A stretch of 64,000 nucleotides of DNA, from contig OU696578.1 in the NCBI GenBank assembly GCA_916048095.2, positions 3,826,906 through 3,890,905 on the forward strand. Direction: 5' to 3'. How positions within the stretch are numbered: the first letter of the stretch is position 1; every line of letters begins with the position of its first letter. Below the pieces are notes generated by a model, which was given only the letters and a program-made list of their open reading frames with translations, did not search any database and was not told where the DNA came from. This DNA is from Sacculina carcini (taxonomy: Eukaryota > Arthropoda > Thecostraca > Sacculinidae). Shown here piece by piece: positions 55,609-64,000 of the stretch. A program made the position numbers and the translations under genes.

Positions 55609-56869
55609 AATAACCGAGGTATTCTCTCGACCAGTGCTTGAAACCAGTGTGAAATCGTCCAAAACACATGTATATTACCCGGTGAGTCGACTAAGCAGCG
55701 AAGGTCCGCTTGAATTTCACTTACCTGCGCTCGGTAAATCGTCTACGCGTCCATCAAAAACCAAGCTCTATGGCAAAGCAGGTGTTGTCAATCGTGACGG
55801 TAGCGAACTCGTCGACGACGCCAACGTGAGCGTTGTCACCCTGCTACCACATGCTCTCTTCAAACAGATTGACTACCAGATTGGTGATACTATTGTATCG
55901 GATTCCAGCGCACTCTATGGCTATCGTGCCTATCTTGAGACGTTGTTGTCGTATAACCAGAACGCTAAAAACGGTCATTTACGGTCGGGTTTTTGGCGTA
56001 AGGATACTGCTGGGCACTTGCATGATGTTAAACTTTTGAACATTGGTTTTAACGAACGCAAACAATGGGTGGCTGGAAGCAAAGTTTTTGATTTTTGTAT
56101 ACCGCTACAGCTGGATACCAACCATCAATGTCGTATATTGCCCGGTACAGTTTCGGAGAAACTCAAACTGATTCGAAACTCTGATCAGTTTGCTCTACTC
56201 GGTGCCGAGGGAGAATACAAGATTGAAATTGTCTACCTGTGTGTGCATGTCGAGAAAATAACGCTTTCCGACTCGATGTGGGTGAATTTTCACAAACAGT
56301 TGGCGAAAACACCAGCCCGATATCCTATTCCACGAGTTCTACTGAAAACATATACTCTCCCCAAAGGAAACATGAGTGGAACTTTGAATAATATTTTCAC
56401 CTCACAAGTGCCGCGACAAATTCTGCTGGGACTCGTAAGCACTGAATCGTACCACGGATCGCTACAGAAAAACCCATGGAATTTTCACCACTACCATCTA
56501 AACAGTCTTCAGTTCTATATAAATGGCGAGCCGTACCCCACGCACCCCTATCGCCCCGATTTCACAAAAGGTCTATACATGAGATCGTATCTGTCACTGT
56601 TTGACGGTACCGGTCTCGATACGGAAAACCAGGGCCTGGATATCACACATGATGATTATGAGGCTGGTTATACTTTGTTTATTGTAGATCTGACTCCGGA
56701 TCAGTGTGGTGGTGATCATTTGCATCCGCGTGAACAAGGTAATGTGAGGTGTGAGCTGGCATTCACTTACGCTCTACCCGAGACAATTAACGTTCTAATC
56801 TACGCCACGTTTGAAAACGAAATCACAATTGACAGTGCGGGACGTGTCAGCACAGATTTTCAACTATGA
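55580..56869 (+). CDS. F54H12.2-type Maverick major-capsid-like protein (429 aa)
   Basis: Start chosen at ATG 55580 (MQNVDECACEITEVFSRP); the longer frame opens on GTG. Text such as NRDGSELVDDANVSVV, ALFKQIDYQIGDTIVSD, YGYRAYLETLLSYNQNAK and YTLFIVDLTPDQCGG matches the protein widely annotated as F54H12.2-like in invertebrates, which is the Maverick/Polinton capsid component with a double jelly-roll fold by comparative work. The gene is intact here. Its last ~150 codons lie in the right arm. Its stop overlaps the protease start (ATGA at 56866-56869), a virus-like packing. Confidence 0.85.
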   Translation: MQNVDECACEITEVFSRPVLETSVKSSKTHVYYPVSRLSSEGPLEFHLPALGKSSTRPSKTKLYGKAGVVNRDGSELVDDANVSVVTLLPHALFKQIDYQIGDTIVSDSSALYGYRAYLETLLSYNQNAKNGHLRSGFWRKDTAGHLHDVKLLNIGFNERKQWVAGSKVFDFCIPLQLDTNHQCRILPGTVSEKLKLIRNSDQFALLGAEGEYKIEIVYLCVHVEKITLSDSMWVNFHKQLAKTPARYPIPRVLLKTYTLPKGNMSGTLNNIFTSQVPRQILLGLVSTESYHGSLQKNPWNFHHYHLNSLQFYINGEPYPTHPYRPDFTKGLYMRSYLSLFDGTGLDTENQGLDITHDDYEAGYTLFIVDLTPDQCGGDHLHPREQGNVRCELAFTYALPETINVLIYATFENEITIDSAGRVSTDFQL

Positions 56870-57312
56870 ACGCGCTTGAATTGGAACGGTTGCTCGACAC
56901 AGTCGCCACATTTCGGGGGGTTTGGGCGTGCGACCGGCTAAAACATTTCACATTTGCTCGCGGTTTGCGCACATCAATTATTGTGAATATACAACCGCGC
57001 TGGCAATCGGGTCTGCATTGGGTCGTGTTTGCCTGGGACGGTGAAAATCTCCAATATTTCGACTCGTCTGGCAACTCACCCGTCTGGCATCCCTCGTTTG
57101 TGAATTTTATAAACAAACATGTAAACTATAATCAGTGTGTGCTGAACACGCGCGTCATTCAGGCGCCGGACTCGGACGTGTGTGGACAGTACTGTGCCCT
57201 ATTTGTTGCATTGTTTGACACCGGCTGGGATCTGCAAGATTTCGTTTCGTGCCTATCGACCGACCCTGCTATCAACAATCAGCTTTTAGCGCTGGTATGG
57301 TCATACTTGTAG
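56866..57312 (+). CDS. Adenain-type cysteine protease, right-arm copy (148 aa)
   Basis: Twin of 52812-53258 with the full catalytic set (His51, Asp66, Gln99, Cys106). Directly follows the capsid-like gene with an ATGA overlap, the expected order for a late gene block. Length is below adenoviral proteases (about 200 aa) and normal for Polintons. Intact. Confidence 0.9.
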   Translation: MNALELERLLDTVATFRGVWACDRLKHFTFARGLRTSIIVNIQPRWQSGLHWVVFAWDGENLQYFDSSGNSPVWHPSFVNFINKHVNYNQCVLNTRVIQAPDSDVCGQYCALFVALFDTGWDLQDFVSCLSTDPAINNQLLALVWSYL

Positions 57313-57821
57313 ACTGTGACGGTTTCCAGCACAAGGATTCGCCTTTTGTTGTCAAGGAATTGGTTGTGCATGACCTGTGCTCGGGATACTTGTGACACAC
57401 CATCCTACCGCCACCACAATTGAAACTCAACGCTGAGCGACGCAAGCATTTTCTATTTTTGACGGCGACCCTACACGGCTTGGAATATAATTACAATCCT
57501 TACAACACGCACAAGTATGAACAAAAGCTGCGCGACGCAAGTTACCTCATTCAAAGTCTGGAACCCGACCACATCTACGCCAAAGGTATCGACAAGGCTC
57601 GTCGACTTTCCCACCTACTTGAACTAAATATTGAAAATCTCGAAGACTTCCTACCCGACTATTTATCAATGAACGCACGCAACATACATGTACTACCCAA
57701 CATCACACCGTGTCCATATACTCATGTCATTCCTACAAACTGTTGTATTTTACGTTGTCAACATTTCGCTGAATTGCTGTATGCAATGAATCTGTGTACA
57801 CCGCGCATGCTACCATTTTAA
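57297..57821 (+). pseudogene. 174-aa ORF, right-arm copy, stop at codon 33
   Basis: Twin of 52303-52827. A TGG Trp codon is TGA at 57393-57395, shortly after LVVHDLCSGYL. The remainder stays open to 57821, with a few replacements (NIENLEDFL for NIENIEDIL). Confidence 0.9.
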
Positions 57822-57921
57822 TAAATTGAACGATAACAAAGTGTGTTTTTGTTCGCGCGCAATAATCAAACTCTTGTAACACATCACGAAATGTATTGGT
57901 AAACCGTACATATAGAATAAT

Positions 57922-58516
57922 TCAACAAATTTTGTTCCGTTTACTTTGTGGTTCACCTTGAACCTCTTTGTGCACAACCATCTTCATTTTGTCGGCTTTA
58001 AATTCACGATAAATCTTGGTTTCGGTCAAGTACTGTTTTCGCGACTCATAGTAGCTCATAACAATGGTCTTCATCCACTCCATAGTGTTGCAGGTCGCAT
58101 CGGGCGGCCGGTAAATCTGAGTCTCGTCACTTCGCACCAACGCCACCGACAACACTTTAAATGATACAGCGGCTGCAACGGCTCCAAGAACAGCATCTCT
58201 CATCGGTCGACTCATAACTGTATCGATCACAATCTGTAGTGCACGCTCCTCGTTGGTGAACATTCTCACCGCGCCGCGATGAATTTTACCAAAAGGGGTC
58301 AAAATATCGCTCCAGTTGCATAATATTAGTAAGCTGTTTTTGTAAGTGTTCGAAATCCGTCTGACTATGTTTTTCCAGTCGTCCGAAAATAATCCAAATC
58401 CTCTGCTCCAGTGGGTGTCCACAGATGAACGGTGTATCGGCAACAAACTTGACCGCATGATGTTCCAGTGGCAGGATCCGCTTGGTCGTATCAACGTTTG
58501 TATTCACCTGACTCAT
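57922..58516 (-). pseudogene. 197-aa ORF, right-arm copy, one-base insertion
   Basis: Twin of 51609-52202, one base longer. The extra T lies in the run at about 58284-58290, just after ERYFDPFW, and brings a stop at once. The downstream part stays open in the shifted frame. The start equivalent is the ATG at 58516. Confidence 0.9.
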
Positions 58517-58673
58517 GTTGAAAATTCCCCGATAAAAGCTACACAACCTCACCCGCAAGCGTCTCGAGCTCAACTGCGTATCACGGCTGAGACTAATTGC
58601 ACTACTTATCGGAGCATGCGTCATAATTATCGCCAACATCACTCCGTGTCTGATAATTTCGCTCTTACAGTCA

Positions 58674-58973
58674 ATGTTTATCTTTCTTTGTATAAACACC
58701 ATGAGCTGTGTTTCTCCTGCTACACTGGTGCCTAATTATAACTATCGCTATGTTGGTGGTAGTTCGTCAGATAGCAAACACATCATCAGCGAATCGTACA
58801 AAGAGTACACATCGTTTGACGTGTGTCTTTCGGAAGCTCTACAAGAAGGTGTTTCTGTTCCTGATACATGGTCGGCTGAACTGGAAATTGTGTATGAGAC
58901 ACACGATATGATTTACATCATCAAAATTGATCAAAAAATCAACAAACATTTGTGTTCACGATGTGTTCGCTGA
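58674..58973 (+). CDS. Hypothetical virion-element protein, right arm (99 aa)
   Basis: Twin of 51152-51451 with one visible replacement (Gln for Arg in IKIDQKINK). Same two possible ATG starts (58674 or 58701). Confidence 0.5.
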   Translation: MFIFLCINTMSCVSPATLVPNYNYRYVGGSSSDSKHIISESYKEYTSFDVCLSEALQEGVSVPDTWSAELEIVYETHDMIYIIKIDQKINKHLCSRCVR

Positions 58974-59162
58974 ATCGTATGGCCAATATGATTCTACATG
59001 ATTTCCGCTTGTATATTTGCCATAGTTGTGTATCAAGTGAAAATACACAAAGATCATTTCGTTGCAAGTCATTTTTGTGTCAATTCTGACACAGTCGAAT
59101 AGCGTTTTAATTACCGATTTAGTCAAACCATTTTGTATAAACCCATTTCGGCTATAATACAC
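58956..59162 (-). CDS. Small hypothetical ORF, right arm (68 aa)
   Basis: Twin of 50963-51169, opening on GTG; Arg replaces Gly in FDCVRIDTK. Low confidence as a gene. Confidence 0.3.
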   Translation of the reverse strand: MYYSRNGFIQNGLTKSVIKTLFDCVRIDTKMTCNEMIFVYFHLIHNYGKYTSGNHVESYWPYDSANTS

Positions 59163-59309
59163 TACTCACGCCTCTGCCAAACATCGACTTGGCGATCCCG
59201 ATATATCGTGACGCAAACAAATGCGGCGCAAACAAATATGTCTAGTTCCACCAGCATATTCCCGCTGTGACTGAACTCTGCGAGGACCCCGGTTCGAAAC
59301 CCGTCAGGT

Positions 59310-59615
59310 ATGCATATTTAAAATAAATAGAATAAATAAAAGTTAGGTTGGGTTGGGTTAGGTTAGGTTGGGTTGAGTTAGGTATATAATAAATATTAAA
59401 AATAAAAGTTAGGTCGGGTTAGGTTAGGTTAGGTATAGAATAAATATTAAAAATAAAAGTTAGGTCGGGTTGGGTTAGGTTGGGTTAGGTCGGGTTGGGT
59501 TAGGTATACACAAACAAGTTAGGTTAGGTTAAAAAACTAAAAAAAGTTGAGTTAGGTTAAAAAAAAGAAAAAAAAAGTTGAGTTAGGTTAAAAAAAACTA
59601 AAAAAAGTTAGGTTA
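59310..59615. repeat. Telomere-like TTAGG pentamer zone, right arm
   Basis: This is the inverted twin of 50321-50805, about 180 bp shorter, with TTAGG/TTGGG units and A-rich spacers. Length differs between arms although the coding parts are nearly identical, so this zone changes fast. Confidence 0.85.
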
Positions 59616-59619
59616 AGTG

Positions 59620-59643
59620 TGACGTCAGAGGGGGGTGACGTCA
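59620..59643. promoter_or_regulatory. Two CRE-type TGACGTCA sites near the right end
   Basis: Palindromes at 59620-59627 and 59636-59643 with a G-rich spacer; counterpart of the three sites near the left end. Confidence 0.6.
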
Positions 59644-59786
59644 GAGGGGGGAGGGGCAAGGGGGATAATGTACACAAATGTGACAAAGTGTAGTACTCTA
59701 CTACTCTCTCACCGTACACCATGACGGCAGGCTCGCCGTCGTCCTCAACGTCACCGCTCGCCTCGTCCAATGAGATTGAAAGCTCT

Positions 59787-59990
59787 CATTAGGGACACAA
59801 AGGCTGTGTGTATATTTGTAGTCTTTGTGTAAATATTTGCAGTGTTTTTACTTTTATATTTGAAAATAATTGATCTACTAAATGAAATGATGAAGTATAT
59901 TATAATCAACGTAGTTGATTTCCGGTAGGAAAAAGGTAATATGTAAAAAAATTATGCCACCTGTTGTTTTTTTAAAACAGTTTCAGATTT
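59787..59990 (+). repeat. Dispersed repeat D, copy 2
   Basis: CTCATTAGGGACACAAAGG to CAGTTTCAGATTTTAG matches 31687-31905. It begins only about 80 bp right of the Polinton-like element, so the element landed beside an older repeat. Confidence 0.8.
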
Positions 59991-60599
59991 TAGCATAAAA
60001 ACGGTCCTCCTCCACGTAAGCGGAGCCATAAAAAATTAATTTAGACTCATTCGAGTGCCACTCTCCACAGAAATCTTTAGTAAAAGACGAAAGATTTATT
60101 GGCTCTTAAGAGAGGTAATATTGAGGTTGATATAAGGTTGATATACTTGGAGGCTGATAATATTGTTTTGCTTTGGTTTTAACTGTACAGAAGTATACTA
60201 AGTATGATAAATTGAGTATTGTTGGAAACCAGCGAGCAAAAGATAGGTTTCGTGCACTAGAAAAACTGAGTGATTGCGGTGCTATGTTTGACTTCTTGTA
60301 CTGTTCTCAACATCGTAATTTACAAAAAGTGTGTGCACCGTTGTGAATGTTCTTCTGAACAATAATTGTTGTGACAGAAATTCATCTACGATCAATTAGA
60401 GAGAAATTGAAGCGAAAACGTTCCACATTGTCTCGTGTATAGTGGTTTCATGTTTTTGTTGTGACTTTTTTCATGCCTGTGTGGTTTTATAATATATTCA
60501 GTTATTCCATTTGCAATTGTATTTGAAGCTTTGCATGTTGTCGCATGATTTTTCAAGTCAGTTGATCCGGAGTGTCAGTTTTACACCCGCATTAACACA
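59991..60599. other. No gene seen
   Basis: AT-rich noncoding DNA without repeats that I could match inside the window. Confidence 0.4.
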
Positions 60600-60845
60600 T
60601 AGCAACGCGTATCGCCCGTACGAGTCAATGACCGGAACCGATGACGTCATACTTTCGTGAAACGGCCTGTATCTAGGTGGCGTTGGCCTGATGAACGCTA
60701 ATGCCAAACCAATGCCACCTAGACTACCTGTATCTAGGTGGCGTTAGGCCTGTATCTAGGTGGCGTTGTGCCAAACTTTTGCATCAGCAGCCCCCTCGTC
60801 GCTGATTGGTTGACGATCAACATTGTTTGACCAATCAGCGTCGGT
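60600..60845. promoter_or_regulatory. CRE/CCAAT-rich patch with reiterated GTATCTAGGTGGCGTT
   Basis: A GC-richer patch contains a CRE (60642-60649), three direct copies of CCTGTATCTAGGTGGCGTT (60666, 60727, 60749) plus an inverted half (60711-60723), and a perfect inverted pair CGCTGATTGGT / ACCAATCAGCG (60800-60810 and 60830-60840). It looks like a promoter or transposon end; no recognised gene follows. Confidence 0.4.
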
Positions 60846-62388
60846 GATACACATTCACGCTGTTGCTGGCGACAATTTGTTCAAACAAAACGTTGCGGAA
60901 TTGCTGCTCAGATATCGTCCATTTCGGTGTACTGTTTAAGATATGCGTTGGCGGTGTTGTACGTAGTGCGGTGTTTGTTTGTGCTGCATTGAATTGGATA
61001 TCGCTATCGAAATCAGCTTCTGCATCTTTATATGTGTGTGGGAATTTACATCAAAAGTATCATTTCAACTCATTTCAAATTTAATTTCCTTTCATCACTT
61101 TCAGATATAATTTCCATTCAACTCCTATGTATTGAACTTAATGACGTCACTGAATATCCGAGTGGATGGCGATATACAATGTATGGCGCATGAAAGGGAA
61201 GTGTGGTTGGTGATCTTGAGTGTCAAAGCCCGTCAAACTTCATTTGTCATTTTTCATTGTCAACTCAGTCAATTTTCAACTAATCTATTGACAACAAATT
61301 TCAACTTGATTGCTTGATCTAGATCGCTCGTGGTACCTTATTGTCAACTTGTTCGATATTTTCAACATTGGTACGTTACTCCACTTCTGTCTACCACATC
61401 AAGGGTACGGGCGGCAGTGACGACTTCGCCGGTGACCGTCCCGTGAGAGGACGATTTTCACAAACCACCTTTGTTCATTTTTTCAATTATAAGCGCCTCA
61501 TCTCTATGTAAGTTGATATAATTTGTATTGCGAGAGGACGTGTGGAAGTTTATATTGTGAGAGTGTGCAGATTGTATTGCGAGAGTGCGCGTGGAAGTTT
61601 ATATTGTGAGAGTGTGCAGATTGTATTGCGAGAGTGCGTGTGGAAGTTTATACCGTGCGAGTGTGTTGTAATCAGGAGTTAAAATTGAATCTGGAGTACG
61701 TTCAATAAAGTTGTTTCCGTTCATCTGTCATATTCCTTCATGCAATTCTAACATGTGACGGAATCCTACAATTTATTCATTTGAGCTGAGTCAATTAACA
61801 CGCATTTGTGCTGTAATGGATTCATATATATCAACTACACGTGGGTTGCGATTTGTTATTGCTTGCGTACGAGCGGCTTTTGGCCAGTATATTGATCTGT
61901 TGAATTAGTTGGTCCACCAGGGCTGTACCAGTAGTACCGGTCGAATATGATACGATCTTGTCAAGTAGCACCCCTACAGTGGTATGTTTACCTCGTCGAT
62001 TGCGTGGTCGCAAGTAATAATGCAATGTTCTCTTAGGGCAGCGCTTACATACGATGCCCTTTTCATTTCATCATTACAGTTCACTTGCGTACCATCTCAC
62101 ATTGAAGTCTCCAATTACGGTTTTTGGTGTAATTAAGCAGGCGGTATTTGAAGTCTAATTAATTAAACTGGATGCAAATTCTTAGAATTGTTTTCCCTCT
62201 CATCCCTCCTCTAATCTAGCAAAACAGATTAGTTTTTTGAAATTTTATTGTAATGACGAGTTAGGCACTCTCATATAAAGCTGTAACATGAAAACTTAGA
62301 CACATTGTAAAGTACATCAGTACATATCATGTAATTATTATCTCAATTCATTTTGAAGCGTAGGTACAATCTCATATATCTACCAGGC
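60846..62388. other. Noncoding DNA with a short tandem repeat
   Basis: No gene is recognised; the frames at 60863-61084 and 61132-61317 have no domain. About two and a half copies of a 49-50-bp unit (GTGGAAGTTTATATTGTGAG ... GCGAGAGTGCG) lie at about 61548-61655. An AATAAAG signal at 61707 and ACATGTGACGGAATCC near 61752 could be the end of an unrecognised LTR, but no partner is present. Confidence 0.5.
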
Positions 62389-62476
62389 GATCGCCGATAG
62401 GAGCTTGCTCCTATCGGCGATAGGAGCAAGCTCGATAGGAGCAAGCACTGATTATCGCCGATAGGAACTTGCTCCA
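62389..62476. repeat. Perfect 14-bp-arm palindrome plus partial copies
   Basis: TCGCCGATAGGAGC (62391-62404) and its exact reverse complement (62407-62420) are separated by TT. Further copies of CGATAGGAGCAAGC follow to 62475. It forms a strong hairpin on either strand; purpose unknown. Confidence 0.8.
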
Positions 62477-62556
62477 TAACATCTGCATTTGTGTAGATTC
62501 TTAGAGCGTCGATGTTGCAAGTACTGATCATTTCTGGATGACAAACGTGCCAGTAG

Positions 62557-63655
62557 TTGATAATGGTGTCCATATTGATAGATATTACCCATTCAGGTGT
62601 CATTCAGGATGAGTTCATTCTTATTCTTCCTCCTCGCTCACCTCTTATCCTATCATCCACAGTTCGCAGGCTCGGACTTATTTTTGACTCATCTCTCTCT
62701 TCCTCCGACAACATCCTCTCTGTCGCCCGCACTTGTCGTCTTATCTTGAGATCCCTCTATCCTATACGCTCATATCTCGACAGACCTTCCGCAATCAAAC
62801 TTATTCACTCTCATGTATTCTCTAGACTTGACTATTGTAATTCTTTGTACATCCATGCTCCTCGTCGTTCTCTTAAAACCCTACAACGCGTTATTAATCA
62901 ATCTTGTCGTTTTGTCCTTCATCCTGTTCCTTGTCGTCACACTTATCCATTTCTTTTTCAATTTCGCTGGCTCCCTATTATTCCACGTATACACTTTCGC
63001 CTGTGCTGTCTGATATATAAGCTTCTCCACGATCCTCATCAGCCATCTTATCTCCGCTTTCTCCTCACTCCTTCCCGAATTCCTCTTCCCCTTGTATGCC
63101 CTCGTGCTGTAAATCTCGTGCTCGTGCTGAATCTCCTTGGTCCTCAAAATCATTCATTTTTTCCGCCCCTCGCCTTTACAATTTCATCCCAGTTCACATT
63201 ACTTCTTATCTTTCCTACAATTCTTTCCGCTCTAAGCTCTCCAAACACTTTTTTGACCTCTCTTTTGACCCAGTCTCCCACACTCTCACACCTTTTGCAT
63301 CACTATAACATGTTACTTTAGCCTGTTCATAATCGTATTCCTTCTCTCATTTGCATGCTCACTATATCTACGCTATGACTATATTCTCCCGAGCTGTGTT
63401 TGCTGTGTTGTGTTGTCATTATGTTTCAGTCGTGTTGTCTTGTCCGTCCTGTCCGTCTGCTTTGTATGTTTTGCCCATATTTTGTCTCTATATTTATTGT
63501 CATTTATTGCATATTTGTAGTTTACTTCTTTTGCATCTGTCCTGTTATTTGTATTCCGTGTTCCCAACTGTTATAATCGTGTCGCGCCCGAGCCCTTCGG
63601 TGCGCTATAACAAATACATGTTGTTGTTGTTGTTATTGTTGTTGAGTAAGTGAAA
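62557..63655 (+). pseudogene. LINE 3' end (RT C-terminal part) with TTG tail
   Basis: The frame to 63321 contains STVRRLGLIFDSSLSSSDN, ARTCRLILRSLYPIRSYLD, VFSRLDYCNSLYIHAPRRSL and HIHFRLCCLIYKLLHD-like text, the same C-terminal domain as 25952-26506. Catalytic RT motifs are absent because the copy is 5'-truncated. The 3' UTR ends GTGCGCTATAACAAATACATG and a TTG tail at about 63619-63650, the hallmark of this family. Confidence 0.9.
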
Positions 63656-63721
63656 AAGATGTGAAATAGCAAAATGAAGTTGACAAACTGGTCGAGCGAG
63701 TCACAGCGACGGCCATCAAGC

Positions 63722-63870
63722 ATACTTACCTGGTTCAGGGGATATCGTGATCATGAAGGCGGTTCCCCCAGGACGAGGCCTCTCCATTGCACTTCGGTTG
63801 GGTTGACTCATGCGATTACCCCAAATGTGGGTGACTAGGGAGTATAATTATTGTTATGATGAATGGTCCT
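63722..63870 (+). ncRNA. U1 snRNA-like sequence (gene or pseudogene)
   Basis: It begins with ATACTTACCTGG, the 5' splice-site-pairing end of U1. The stem-loop I core GTGATCATGAAGGCGG (U1-70K-type loop) and loop II CCATTGCACTTCGG (U1A-type site) follow, then GCGATTACCCCAAATGTGGG of stem-loop III. The Sm-site position reads GTATAATTATTGTTA, weaker than the usual AATTTGTGG, and the terminal stem-loop is not the usual one, though GGCGACT...AGTCGCC (63873-63912) could form a 3' stem. No upstream proximal element is recognised. Homology is clear; activity is uncertain. Confidence 0.8.
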
Positions 63871-64000
63871 GAAGGCGACTCGAGTGCGCGACGTGCGCGT
63901 GGCGTAGTCGCCTCCTTGACGCATTCGGCACCCGTTGAGGTACTCCACCAGCTATTGTGTGGTGGGCTCCGACTGCACCCTGCCGGCCACGACATGCCGC
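63871..64000. other. GC-rich flank of the U1-like sequence
   Basis: Contains the inverted pair GGCGACT / AGTCGCC around a CG-rich loop. Nothing else is recognised before the window ends. Confidence 0.4.

Larger units (their letters stand above)
50220..59705. mobile_element. Palindromic, defective Maverick/Polinton-type element
   Basis: Inverted arms (50220-53709 and 56415-59705) flank a unique centre (53710-56414). Both outer ends begin AGTAGWAGAGT and share ACACTTTGT...ACATTATCCCCC. The direct repeat CTCTC, or CTCTCA if the shared A is counted, abuts both ends (50215-50220 and 59706-59711), compatible with the 6-bp target duplication known for Polintons. Genes include an adenain-type protease and an F54H12.2-type capsid-like gene, both established Maverick genes. 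Polymerase B, integrase and packaging ATPase are missing. The element is therefore non-autonomous. Confidence 0.85.
56415..59705 (-). repeat. Right arm of the Polinton-like palindrome
   Basis: This is the inverted counterpart of 50220-53709, about 200 bp shorter because the pentamer-rich zone is shorter. It begins inside the capsid-like gene, so the full gene crosses from the centre into this arm. Confidence 0.9.

Noticed and set aside
61680..61770. LTR end with AATAAA and a primer-binding site
   Set aside because: AATAAAG and TGACGGAATCC are suggestive, but no second LTR or retroelement coding is nearby.

Overview
The window is eukaryotic nuclear DNA from an invertebrate animal. It is AT-rich and full of CA/GT microsatellites, LINEs with TTG-type tails, Ty3/gypsy and BEL/Pao-like LTR elements, a pogo-like MITE and a Maverick/Polinton-type virus-like transposon. 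A U1 snRNA-like sequence lies at the right edge. TTAGG-type pentamers inside the Polinton arms hint at an arthropod (perhaps a crustacean), but this is weak because the pentamers belong to the element. I see no conserved multi-exon host gene. The window reads as a repeat-dense accessory region.

Layout. 1-464: degenerate retroelement integrase. 1766-4861: broken Ty3/gypsy element ending in two LTRs facing each other, with a primer-binding site between them. 5.5-6.8 kb: microsatellites and a partial copy of a multi-kb repeat module (module C). 6.8-7.9 kb: LINE RT fragment. 7.9-17.0 kb: two tandem copies of a higher-order noncoding repeat built from a GC-rich 18-20 bp core in AT-rich DNA plus a roughly 385-bp degenerate satellite. 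18.0-20.8 kb (minus strand): nearly full LINE ORF (endonuclease plus RT) with an upstream 2A-like GDIETNPGP motif. 21.2-29.1 kb: LINE 3' ends, modules A, B and C, and a MITE whose empty site is preserved at 50.0 kb. 29.9-32.1 kb: LINE C-terminal scrap and a perfect 241-bp tandem duplication. 32.15-38.0 kb: third copy of the higher-order repeat folded into a direct/inverted arrangement. 38.05-38.8 kb: asymmetric hairpin repeat. 38.8-42.7 kb: internally deleted BEL/Pao-like element. 43.1-46.8 kb: second copies of modules C and B. 46.8-49.0 kb: a 733-aa Gln/Tyr/Pro-rich single-exon ORF. 49.7-50.05 kb: module A again. 50.22-59.71 kb: the Polinton-like palindrome. 59.8-63.7 kb: dispersed repeat, promoter-like CCAAT/CRE clusters and another LINE 3' end. 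63.72 kb: U1.

The most notable object is at 50,220-59,705. Two arms of about 3.3-3.5 kb, near-identical and inverted, flank a 2.7-kb unique centre. Both outer ends read AGTAG..., carry CRE-type TGACGTCA clusters and TTAGG-like repeats, and are bordered by the direct repeat CTCTC(A). The centre holds tightly overlapping (ATGA) genes: a 495-aa internally duplicated protein, a 129-aa basic protein, and the body of an F54H12.2-type (Maverick major-capsid-like) gene. The arms duplicate an adenain-type cysteine protease and several unknown ORFs. No protein-primed polymerase, integrase or packaging ATPase is present. It looks like a snap-back, defective-genome-like derivative that integrated as one unit. 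The arms have begun to decay independently, with different genes broken in each.

A second unexplained item is module C (three copies). It carries conserved, unrecognised ORFs: 28686-28976, 44377-44661 and 45251-45926. The two copies of the first differ by an in-frame codon indel and mostly conservative changes.
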